8,893 nucleotides of DNA from assembly GCA_034437075.1 (NCBI GenBank), contig DAOTVD010000127.1, forward strand, positions 1-8,893. The letters are read 5' to 3'. The position numbers were made by a program, and so were the translations under genes. Positions 1-5,570 of this stretch are shown in pieces; the stretch's first letter is position 1, and every line of letters starts with the position of its first letter. This stretch comes from DAOTVD01 sp034437075. GTDB lineage: Bacteria > Chloroflexota > Anaerolineae > Aggregatilineales > J027. The notes below the pieces were generated by a model. It made no database searches. It was not told the origin of the DNA and was given only the letters and a program-made list of their open reading frames with translations.

Positions 1-21
1 CTTATCAAAATCGGCTTTCTT

Positions 22-93
22 CAAGGGGCTGAAGCCCCTTGTTAAGTGGCCACGAAAGGTCACTATAGGTTAACAAGGGGTTTTAACCCCTTG
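22..93. repeat. REPIN-like inverted pair of GC-rich palindromes
   Basis: Two short palindromes, 22-41 (CAAGGGGCT, loop GA, AGCCCCTTG) and 74-93 (CAAGGGGTT, loop TT, AACCCCTTG), face each other. They differ by paired changes (C-G against T-A) near the loop, so pairing is kept although sequence is not. Bases 35-45 (CCCCTTGTTAA) are also the exact reverse complement of 70-80. Between them, 45-51 (AGTGGCC) pairs with 58-64 (GGTCACT, one G-T) around an ACGAAA loop. The segment can therefore fold as two small hairpins or as one long stem with an apical hairpin. This layout of two inverted palindromic units about 30 bp apart resembles REP doublets (REPIN/BIME). Copy number elsewhere in the genome cannot be seen here. 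Confidence 0.6.
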
Positions 94-110
94 GATTCTA
101 ATGGACAGTT

Positions 111-182
111 CAAAACAAACACAAATGTTTTTTCTGCCAAAACCGAGGGCTTAAGCCCTCGGTTTTATACGGATTTGTTTTG
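111..182. repeat. Perfect 28-bp palindrome within 9-bp inverted outer arms; possible bidirectional terminator
   Basis: Bases 139-152 and 153-166 are exact reverse complements (AAAACCGAGGGCTT then AAGCCCTCGGTTTT). This gives a GC-rich stem with an A-tract on one side and a T-tract on the other, the shape of an intrinsic terminator working in both directions. Around it, CAAAACAAA (111-119) and TTTGTTTTG (174-182) are also exact reverse complements, making a nested inverted structure of 72 bp. It could end transcription entering from the left, or be another small mobile palindrome; the outer arms suggest the second is possible. Confidence 0.55.
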
Positions 183-363
183 CGTTCTCCATAAGTGAGT
201 GCGTAACGTCAGTTAATTATATCGGTTGCTTTTGTCGAAAAGGATATATTTTGATTTTACCCCCCGCTCGCTCCCCCCGAATTCGGGGGGATAACTTACT
301 CGTGCGCCTAATAGCCCCTCCCTGAATGCGGGGAGGGGTCATTATTTTTCTGGAACAGCCTCA
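181..363 (-). mobile_element. MITE-like repeat, left copy (degenerate ends)
   Basis: From about 212 to 360 this stretch matches the reverse complement of the right-hand element at 8596-8776. Exact shared blocks include 226-246 (21 nt), 270-291 (22 nt, with the palindrome TCCCCCCGAATTCGGGGGGA at 272-291) and 293-307 (AACTTACTCGTGCGC). A second internal hairpin pairs 315-322 (CCCCTCCC) with 331-338 (GGGAGGGG). Its outer ends, near GCGTTCTCCA (182-191) and TGGAACAGCCTCA (351-363), look like decayed versions of the terminal inverted repeats of the right copy. No coding capacity is apparent, so it fits a non-autonomous element. Strand is given relative to the right copy. Confidence 0.65.
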
Positions 364-451
364 ACTGGCGTTTGGGCTCTCAAAAGCCTCTCATGGCCCA
401 ATCGCCTCGTGGCAAGTCCTATGTTATATCGCCGGGTTGACCTGAGCGCGG
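364..451. other. Spacer between left repeat and first promoter
   Basis: No convincing gene or structured element is seen here. Two + strand frames stay open from the repeat into this stretch, but neither has a start site or a recognisable protein, so I call neither. Confidence 0.4.
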
Positions 452-482
452 TACAATCAGCATCAACCATGTAGGCGGAGGT
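452..482 (+). promoter_or_regulatory. Promoter -10 and Shine-Dalgarno for the exported-protein gene
   Basis: TACAAT at 452-457 is a good -10 hexamer, predicting transcription from about 464 and a leader of about 25 nt. The strong Shine-Dalgarno GGAGGT (477-482) lies 6 nt before the ATG at 489 and fixes that start. TTGACC at 437-442 resembles a -35 box, but the 9-nt spacing is far too short, so it is probably not used with this -10. Confidence 0.5.
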
Positions 483-488
483 AGCCAT

Positions 489-1112
489 ATGACAAAACAA
501 CTTATGAGTCTGTTCATCGGGCTGGTGTTGGTGGTTCCGATAGGCGTGCTGGCGCAATCACCGGAGGACGACGCGCGCGCTACAGAGCGCCTCCTGACTG
601 AAACATACACCGACATCGACACGGCGGTGCGCTTCGATTATCCCAGCGGGTGGGCAACCCAAGCCACCAGCCTATCGAGCTTTCTGGTCGTCAACGAGCC
701 ACCTTTGCTAGAAGACGCCTTTTTGCGTCCGCTGGAACCAGGCGAATTTCTGTTGGAAATCGCGCTAACCACGGCGGGCTTTTATGGCTTTATGACTATG
801 GAACTCGGCGTCGATTATACGATGGATGAGTTGGTCGGGAATGTGGCGGATGGCATGCAAACCGCCTATGCCGAAGAAGAAGCCTTTACACTAGGGGCCC
901 CTATCGCGCTAGAGATTGCCGAGCAGACCATCGGCCTGGTGGCGTTAGAAGACAAATTTGGGGAGGGGCTGGTGCTGGTACGCGCACTGGATGACGAAAC
1001 GTTCGTTATTTTGGTAGGCCGCGCTGGTGGGGATGACTTCGACACCTATGCGGATGTCATGCTGGCCATGCTGCTGAGTGTCGAGCTAGAGCCTAGCGGT
1101 TTCCCCGGTTAA
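489..1112 (+). CDS. Exported protein with a PsbP/Mog1-like motif
   Basis: This 207-residue protein is probably secreted. Residues 1-22 form a signal peptide: one early lysine, a hydrophobic core (LFIGLVLVVPIGV) and a VLA-Q cleavage site after A22. No cysteine follows, so it is not a lipoprotein. The mature part is acidic. At 47-55 it has VRFDYPSGW, the kind of 'YP-x-GW' strand seen at the start of PsbP/Mog1/DcrB-like alpha-beta domains. The rest alternates strands and helices and ends in a Pro/Gly tail. By family analogy it would be a small periplasmic or extracytoplasmic protein of unknown role; I see no catalytic motif. The start is secured by GGAGGT six bases upstream. The gene is convergent with the metalloenzyme gene: the two stop codons overlap in TTAA (1109-1112). 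The fold assignment is tentative; that this is a real exported protein is much surer. Confidence 0.8.
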   Translation: MTKQLMSLFIGLVLVVPIGVLAQSPEDDARATERLLTETYTDIDTAVRFDYPSGWATQATSLSSFLVVNEPPLLEDAFLRPLEPGEFLLEIALTTAGFYGFMTMELGVDYTMDELVGNVADGMQTAYAEEEAFTLGAPIALEIAEQTIGLVALEDKFGEGLVLVRALDDETFVILVGRAGGDDFDTYADVMLAMLLSVELEPSGFPG

Positions 1113-2029
1113 TTTAGGCCCAAGGCGCGCAAGATGCCGGGCGTTACGTCCGCGATAGTGCGCAGCCCTTGCGCGAATGGCTCGCGCCCTGCGCCAATGG
1201 CCACTGTCGGCACATCGTTCAGGCTGTGGCGGCGGTCGCCCTGCACTTCGAGATTCCCATGGTCAGATGTGATGATGATGAGCCCGTCGTCATCTTGCCA
1301 GGCATCCAGCAAACCCGCGAGCACGCCGTCGGTGGTTTCCAGAAATTCAACCCCGCGTTCTAGCGGCCCCCGGTGGCCGATCTCATCGGTGATCCAAGTG
1401 CTAAACAGGGTGAAATCGCGTTGTTTGCCTAGCTTAGCGAGCAATCGCCCGACCTCGGCGGGGGTATACACGGGCGCATCTGGAAAGCCAAGGAAGGCCG
1501 CCCAGCCTTCGCCCGTCCAATCTGGCGAGACGGCCTGCCCGGCGTAGTATTCCCGCTCGGTGAAGATGGGCAAGCCCGCCGCGCGCACGGCATACTGAAT
1601 GCTGCTGGGCAGGCGTTTACCGCGCTCGACCGCCGCATGCCACCCCGGCGGATAGGGCGTGATGAGCGCGGCGGATTTTCCGGCCTGGCGCAAGGTAATG
1701 AACAAATTATCCTTATCCAGAATATCCCGAATGGCTTGATTCGGTTTTGGGCCGTAATGCTCGCCAATTTCATGGGGGATAGCCCGCCCAGTGAGCAAGG
1801 CCGCCTGGCCACTCCCGCTAGCGGGGCGGGGGCGGTCCATACCAAAGCGCGCGTCGGTGGGGATGAAAATCGCGCGGTCGCTGGTCGTATAGGGCGTGTC
1901 GCGCAGCCAGCGCTGCCCCCCAGCCAGCGCATCCAGGGTCGGCGTATGCGCGGCGGCGAAGGGATTAATCGCCGGGTCGGGGTCGCCTAGGCCGATGCCA
2001 TCCAGAAAAAGCATGATGATATGGGTCAT
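1109..2029 (-). CDS. Alkaline-phosphatase-superfamily metalloenzyme (phosphoglycerate mutase/phosphopentomutase-like)
   Basis: The 306-residue product belongs to the two-metal superfamily that includes cofactor-independent phosphoglycerate mutase, phosphopentomutase and alkaline phosphatase. The metal and nucleophile signatures appear in the right order: FLDGIG near the N-terminus (D10); GSGQAALLTG with a likely serine nucleophile at about S73; DEIGH (D215, H219); TSDHGN (D256, H257); and RHSLNDVP (H268). Enzymes of this group transfer or hydrolyse phosphate (or sulfate/phosphonate) esters using two Zn or Mn ions. It is shorter than true iPGM (about 510 residues) and has no large inserted domain, so I would not call it gpmI or deoB; the substrate is unknown. 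I prefer the ATG at 2029 over the one at 2041, because the upstream ATG lies inside the TACAAT -10 hexamer (2040-2045, minus strand). The 2029 start puts FLDG close to the N-terminus, as usual. No signal peptide, so cytoplasmic. Confidence 0.8.
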   Translation of the reverse strand: MTHIIMLFLDGIGLGDPDPAINPFAAAHTPTLDALAGGQRWLRDTPYTTSDRAIFIPTDARFGMDRPRPASGSGQAALLTGRAIPHEIGEHYGPKPNQAIRDILDKDNLFITLRQAGKSAALITPYPPGWHAAVERGKRLPSSIQYAVRAAGLPIFTEREYYAGQAVSPDWTGEGWAAFLGFPDAPVYTPAEVGRLLAKLGKQRDFTLFSTWITDEIGHRGPLERGVEFLETTDGVLAGLLDAWQDDDGLIIITSDHGNLEVQGDRRHSLNDVPTVAIGAGREPFAQGLRTIADVTPGILRALGLN

Positions 2030-2039
2030 AGTACGGCGC

Positions 2040-2045
2040 ATTGTA
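2040..2045 (-). promoter_or_regulatory. -10 hexamer for the metalloenzyme gene; near-leaderless start
   Basis: Read on the minus strand this is TACAAT, the same hexamer as at 452-457 and 2996-3001. Transcription would start near 2032-2033, only about 3-4 nt before the ATG at 2029, leaving no room for a Shine-Dalgarno. This predicts a nearly leaderless mRNA. No good -35 is visible. Confidence 0.4.
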
Positions 2046-2080
2046 CCCCAGGTCGCGTGCTAAAAGGCCGCTCAAATTCT

Positions 2081-2098
2081 GGTTATAAGCTTCTAACC
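2081..2098. promoter_or_regulatory. Near-perfect 18-bp palindrome between divergent genes (candidate operator)
   Basis: GGTTATAAGCTTCTAACC is symmetrical apart from one mismatched pair (T against C). It lies about 36 bp upstream of the minus-strand -10 and 22-32 bp upstream of the candidate -10s of the FHA gene. That is where a dimeric regulator of a divergent pair would bind. No regulator gene is nearby and no second copy was found, so the role is inferred from shape and place only. Confidence 0.3.
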
Positions 2099-2119
2099 TA
2101 GGGATTCTCATCCAGATTT

Positions 2120-2155
2120 TATGCTACCGTATAAAAAATTTGCATCCTGAGGAGA
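2120..2155 (+). promoter_or_regulatory. Promoter region and Shine-Dalgarno for the FHA gene
   Basis: Candidate -10 boxes are TATGCT (2120-2125), an extended form TGCTACCGT (2122-2130) that echoes the TGCTACAAT before argS, and TATAAA (2130-2135). I cannot choose between them. No convincing -35 is present. The Shine-Dalgarno GAGGAGA (2149-2155) is strong, 4 nt from the ATG at 2160. Confidence 0.4.
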
Positions 2156-2159
2156 CCCG

Positions 2160-2960
2160 ATGCCGAATCATCCAACGCTCGATAAACTCTTTGAATTGCT
2201 AGGGGAATTCACCTACCTACGCCAGGTCGGCCATAATCGTGACGATGCCTGGTATACGGTTATGGATCGCTACCCGGATTTGAGCGACAGCCAGGTGAAG
2301 ACCCTGTTGCGCATGGCCAAAGATTGGGAAAAGCGCGAAGGCCACAAATATCGCTATGGAGATACCACCAGCACCCAGCAGATTGAAAAACTGGCCGAAA
2401 AATCTACCGGAAGTGTTATCAAGCCGCTAACGCCGCGACAACCACAAGACCAGGTCACCGGCACATTAGACGCCAATTCACTGCGCAAAGAAGACCAACA
2501 ACGCCTGGCAGACATCCTAGAACAGAGCGAAGGGCTAGATCAACTGCCCCAAACCCACGGTACCCAACAACTACAACCTATCGGTGATGCCGACATTGAC
2601 GAGCGCGCTTATTTTGGGCCAGAGCTGCGCTTGCTGCTGTATTTCAAAAAACGACCCCGCCAACCCTTTGCGCTGAGCATCCGGCCCGAGCAGGAAATTA
2701 TCGTTGGGCGCAACACAACCAACGCGGCCATGGCGCCAGACATCGACCTGAGCGACCTAGACGGCGAGCGGCTCGGCGTATCGCGGATGCACGCGGCCAT
2801 GAAGCGCGAAGGCACCAAGTTACTCATCACCGACCTGGGCAGCGTGAACCATACCATGCTCAACGGCCAACGCCTTTTTCCAGATGAAATCCGCACGGTA
2901 TGTTATGACGATGAAATCTGGTTCGGGCGCCTGATGTGCCGGGTACGTTTCGAGCGCTAG
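2160..2960 (+). CDS. FHA-domain protein with an unassigned helical N-terminal region
   Basis: This 266-residue cytoplasmic protein carries a C-terminal forkhead-associated (FHA) domain, which binds phosphothreonine peptides, at about residues 155-266. The FHA signature is complete: IVGR (G183, R184), VSRMHA (S208, R209, H211), then DLGSVNHTMLNG (N230, N235). S208 and R209 are the residues that normally hold the phosphate, so binding ability looks intact. Residues 1-65 are predicted helical (LDKLFELLGEFTYLRQ..., AWYTVMDRYP...QVKTLLRMAKDWEKRE) and match no family I recognise. A polar, Gln/Thr-rich linker (about 66-150) joins the two parts and contains threonines that could be phosphorylated. 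No Ser/Thr kinase or phosphatase is in the window, so the partner is elsewhere. GAGGAGA just upstream supports the ATG. It stands apart from argS by 100 nt that contain a new promoter. Confidence 0.87.
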   Translation: MPNHPTLDKLFELLGEFTYLRQVGHNRDDAWYTVMDRYPDLSDSQVKTLLRMAKDWEKREGHKYRYGDTTSTQQIEKLAEKSTGSVIKPLTPRQPQDQVTGTLDANSLRKEDQQRLADILEQSEGLDQLPQTHGTQQLQPIGDADIDERAYFGPELRLLLYFKKRPRQPFALSIRPEQEIIVGRNTTNAAMAPDIDLSDLDGERLGVSRMHAAMKREGTKLLITDLGSVNHTMLNGQRLFPDEIRTVCYDDEIWFGRLMCRVRFER

Positions 2961-2995
2961 CCTAAGCTTGCCATTTACCCGCCGTGCAGGCTTGC

Positions 2996-3049
2996 TACAA
3001 TAGGGGCGTTTGACTCGCTTTGCGCGCAACCTGGCGCTAACCACAGGAG
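2996..3049 (+). promoter_or_regulatory. Promoter and Shine-Dalgarno of the argS operon
   Basis: TGCTACAAT contains the -10 TACAAT (2996-3001) with an extended TG. TTGCCA at 2968-2973 looks like a -35 but is 22 nt away, longer than usual. Transcription would start near 3008. AGGAG (3045-3049) lies 11 nt before the GTG at 3061. This probably drives argS and the three genes after it, since no promoter or terminator is apparent between them. Confidence 0.5.
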
Positions 3050-3060
3050 ATAACCGCCCC

Positions 3061-4779
3061 GTGCAACCCGTTCCGCATCAATTACAAGCTCTTGTCCGCG
3101 AGGCGCTGCGTGCCGCGCAAGCCGCCCAGACACTACCCGACTTCCCCTTGCCGGATGACATCCCGATTACCTTGCCCAAGCGCGAAGGCCAGGGCGATTA
3201 TGCTAGCCCAGTGGCCATGGCGTTGGCCAAAGCCGCCCGCCAAAAACCGCTGGACATCGCCAATGCGGTGCTGGCTCACATGCCAGAAAGCCCGTTGCTG
3301 GCCCGCGCCGAAGTCGCGCCGCCGGGTTTTTTGAATCTGTGGCTAGATGAGGCCTGGCTGCGCCATCAGGTGGAGGCCGTCATCAGCCAGGGCGCGGGGT
3401 ACTTCCAACAGACCGACATCGGCGCGGGCCAACGCGCTCAGGTGGAATTCGTGAGCGCCAACCCCACCGGCCCCCTCCACATCGGGCGCACACGCGGCGC
3501 GATCCTGGGGGACGCGCTGTCCAATTTGCTGGAAGCCTGCGGTTGGGAAGTCCAACGCGAATATTATTTCAACAATGCCGGGCGCCAGATGCAATTGCTG
3601 GGCGAAAGCCTGCGCGCGCGCTATCTGCAAGCCCTGGGCCAGGATGCCCCCCTGCCGGAAGAAGATGCCTACAAAGGCGATTATCTCATCACCATGGGGC
3701 AAGCCTTGCACGATGCGGTCGGGGATGCGTGGGCCCAGAAAGACTGGCCCGCTTTCAAAGAACACGCCGAAGCCGAAATCTTCAAGATGATTAAAGCGAC
3801 ATTGGCGCGCGTGCGCATCCGGCATGATGACTTCTTCAACGAACAAAGCGTCTATGACGACAATAGCGTGTGGGAAACCTTAGAGAAGCTGCGCGCCGCC
3901 GGGATGGTCTACGAGAGCGTGACCCGTGAAGACGCCGACCCCGAAGAAGTCGCGCAGATGCAAAAGACGGGCAAAACCGAGCCCGCGACGTGGTTCCGCA
4001 CCACCAAGCTCGGCGATGACCAAGATCGTGTGCTCGTGAAATCCAACGGCGACCCGACCTACGTCTTGCCAGACATCGCCTACCACGTGAATAAGCTAGA
4101 ACGCGGCTTCGAGAAAGCCTACAACGTCCTGGGGGTGGATCATATCGTGGAGGCGCAGACGGTCGCCTATGGGTTGCAAGCGTTGGGCTACGACCCCGCG
4201 CGCGTGGAAGTCCTGTTTCATCAGTTCGTGACCTTCCCGGATGGGCGCATGAGCACCCGCGCGGGCAATTACGTCACCCTGGATGATCTCATTGATGTCG
4301 TCGGCGCGGACGCGGTGCGCTATTTTATGCTGGCTCGCTCGCCCAATAGCCATCTGGAATTTGATTTCGAACTGGCCACCAACAACAGCCGCGAAAATCC
4401 GGTCTTTTATATTCAGAATGCGCATGTGCGCTGCTGTGGCATCTTCCGCCAGGCCGCCGAGCGCGGCTTGCCCGAAGACTGGGACGCCGGCGCGGATTTA
4501 TCACTGCTGGGCGAGGCCGAAATGGCCTTCGTGCGGGGGATGATCGCCCTACCCGAGCAAATCGCCTTCGCCTATGAGACGACCGCGCCGCATCAGATCG
4601 CGTTTTATGCGCTGGATTTGGCGCGCACCTTTCATCCGCTGTACGACGATGTGCGGGTGCTACATTCCGATGTGCCCGAAGACCTCGCGCGGGCGCGCTT
4701 GCGCTTCTACCGGGCCGCGCGCATCACCTTTCATTATTTGTTGACGCTATTGGGCATGGATGCCCCAGAAACGATGTAA
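3061..4779 (+). CDS. argS: Arginyl-tRNA synthetase
   Basis: ArgS charges tRNA-Arg with arginine using ATP. The 572-residue product has the full class Ia ArgRS layout. It has an N-terminal tRNA-recognition domain (GDYASPVAMALAKAA; PPGFLNLWL) and the catalytic Rossmann fold with VEFVSANPTGPLHIGRTRGA (HIGH-type motif HIGR at 140-143). The KMSKS-type loop is GRMSTRAGN (396-404), followed by the anticodon-binding DALR domain (NPVFYIQNAHVR) ending in LLGMDAPETM, the usual ArgRS C-terminus. In the KMSKS loop the lysine that often follows MSTR is alanine and the one before MST is arginine; ArgRS is known to vary here. I chose GTG 3061, not the TTG at 3010: the promoter predicts transcription from about 3008, AGGAG precedes the GTG, and this start gives the normal length. 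The gene is complete and leads a four-gene run, 5 nt before the next gene. Confidence 0.95.
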   Translation: MQPVPHQLQALVREALRAAQAAQTLPDFPLPDDIPITLPKREGQGDYASPVAMALAKAARQKPLDIANAVLAHMPESPLLARAEVAPPGFLNLWLDEAWLRHQVEAVISQGAGYFQQTDIGAGQRAQVEFVSANPTGPLHIGRTRGAILGDALSNLLEACGWEVQREYYFNNAGRQMQLLGESLRARYLQALGQDAPLPEEDAYKGDYLITMGQALHDAVGDAWAQKDWPAFKEHAEAEIFKMIKATLARVRIRHDDFFNEQSVYDDNSVWETLEKLRAAGMVYESVTREDADPEEVAQMQKTGKTEPATWFRTTKLGDDQDRVLVKSNGDPTYVLPDIAYHVNKLERGFEKAYNVLGVDHIVEAQTVAYGLQALGYDPARVEVLFHQFVTFPDGRMSTRAGNYVTLDDLIDVVGADAVRYFMLARSPNSHLEFDFELATNNSRENPVFYIQNAHVRCCGIFRQAAERGLPEDWDAGADLSLLGEAEMAFVRGMIALPEQIAFAYETTAPHQIAFYALDLARTFHPLYDDVRVLHSDVPEDLARARLRFYRAARITFHYLLTLLGMDAPETM

Positions 4780-4784
4780 GCACT

Positions 4785-5570
4785 ATGGGTTGGCAATTGC
4801 ATTTGGGGGACGAGGCGGCCCCGCTGTTGGCTGTCGCGCTGCACGCTGGTCATGCTGTGCGCGCGGCCTTGGCTGGGCTGTTTGCGCTCTCGGCAGAGGA
4901 GCGCCTGCGCGAAGAAGACCCGTTCACCGGGGATTGGGCGCGCCGTTTTGATAACTGGCTGATTGGCACGCAATCGCGCTTCGAAATAGACCTCAACCGC
5001 ATGCGCGAAAAGGCCGTCTATATTCACCCGGCGGATGCCTGGGGCTTAGAAGTCTGGAAAGAAGCGCCCCCGCCGCCGGAGGTCATCACCGAGTCGCACG
5101 CGGTGTATGATGCGTTTTATGGCAATTTGGTCGCGGTGGTGGATGATCTGGTCGCGCGGCATGGGCGCTTGGTCGTCTACGACCTGCATAGCTACAACCA
5201 TCGCCGCGAAGGGCCAAACGGCCCGCCCGCCGACCCACAAGCGAACCCGCAACTGAACCTGGGCACGGGCACCATGCCCAACCGTGACCGCTGGGCGGGG
5301 GTCATCGCGGCTTTCATGGCCCATATGCGGACTGTGACGGTTGCGGGCGAAGCGTTGGACGTGCGCGAGAATATCAAGTTCCAGGGCGGGAATATGGCGC
5401 GTTGGTTGCACACCCGCCACCCCGAAGCCGTATGCGTGCTGTCCATCGAATTCAAAAAGTTCTTTATGGATGAATGGACGGGCGCACCGCATCCCGAGAT
5501 CGTCGCGACACTTGGCGCGGCGCTAGAAAGCAGCGTCCCCGGCGTGTTGGGGGCCCTGAAACGCGCTTGA
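4785..5570 (+). CDS. N-formylglutamate amidohydrolase family enzyme (subfamily associated with DUF1704)
   Basis: This 261-residue protein belongs to the FGase family, zinc amidohydrolases related in fold to M14 carboxypeptidases; the named member (HutG) releases formate from N-formylglutamate. Visible motifs are ALHAGH (H20, H23), LREEDPFTGDW (about 41-51), FEIDLNR (D69, N71, R72), VYDLHSYNHRR (D133, H135), FQGGNMARWL (about 199-207) and VLSIEFKKFFMDEWTG (E222). The His and Asp/His motifs are probable metal ligands, and R72 the probable substrate-carboxylate binder. The HAGH and REEDPFTG forms differ from what I recall of histidine-degradation HutG, and no hut genes are present. The substrate is therefore more likely an N-blocked amino acid or peptide end linked to the neighbouring ligase. 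No signal peptide. It starts 5 nt after argS without a clear Shine-Dalgarno, suggesting translational coupling. It overlaps the next gene by 4 nt. Confidence 0.85.
   Translation: MGWQLHLGDEAAPLLAVALHAGHAVRAALAGLFALSAEERLREEDPFTGDWARRFDNWLIGTQSRFEIDLNRMREKAVYIHPADAWGLEVWKEAPPPPEVITESHAVYDAFYGNLVAVVDDLVARHGRLVVYDLHSYNHRREGPNGPPADPQANPQLNLGTGTMPNRDRWAGVIAAFMAHMRTVTVAGEALDVRENIKFQGGNMARWLHTRHPEAVCVLSIEFKKFFMDEWTGAPHPEIVATLGAALESSVPGVLGALKRA

Noticed and set aside
1..366. CRISPR array
   Set aside because: The left-edge repeats are palindromes of different sequence with no regular spacer-repeat period, and no cas genes are present.
437..442. TTGACC as the -35 of the first gene
   Set aside because: Only 9 nt separate it from the TACAAT -10, far short of the usual 16-18.
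342..622. Short minus-strand open frames over the left repeat edge and the first gene's start
   Set aside because: They overlap the clear promoter, Shine-Dalgarno and signal peptide of the + strand gene and resemble no protein.
1429..1932. Second minus-strand open frame within the metalloenzyme gene
   Set aside because: The other minus frame carries all the metal-site motifs; this is a GC-driven shadow.
3010..3060. TTG at 3010 as the argS start
   Set aside because: It lies at the predicted transcription start and lacks a Shine-Dalgarno; GTG 3061 has AGGAG upstream and gives the usual length.
3343..3846. 167-codon minus-strand open frame
   Set aside because: It lies wholly inside argS; high GC and codon bias leave the opposite strand open, and the product has no recognisable domain.
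5474..5566. In-frame upstream extension of the DUF1704 gene (31 extra codons)
   Set aside because: It overlaps the end of the FGase gene in another frame, is Arg-rich and unlike the family N-terminus, and has no ribosome site; TTG 5567 gives a normal operon junction.
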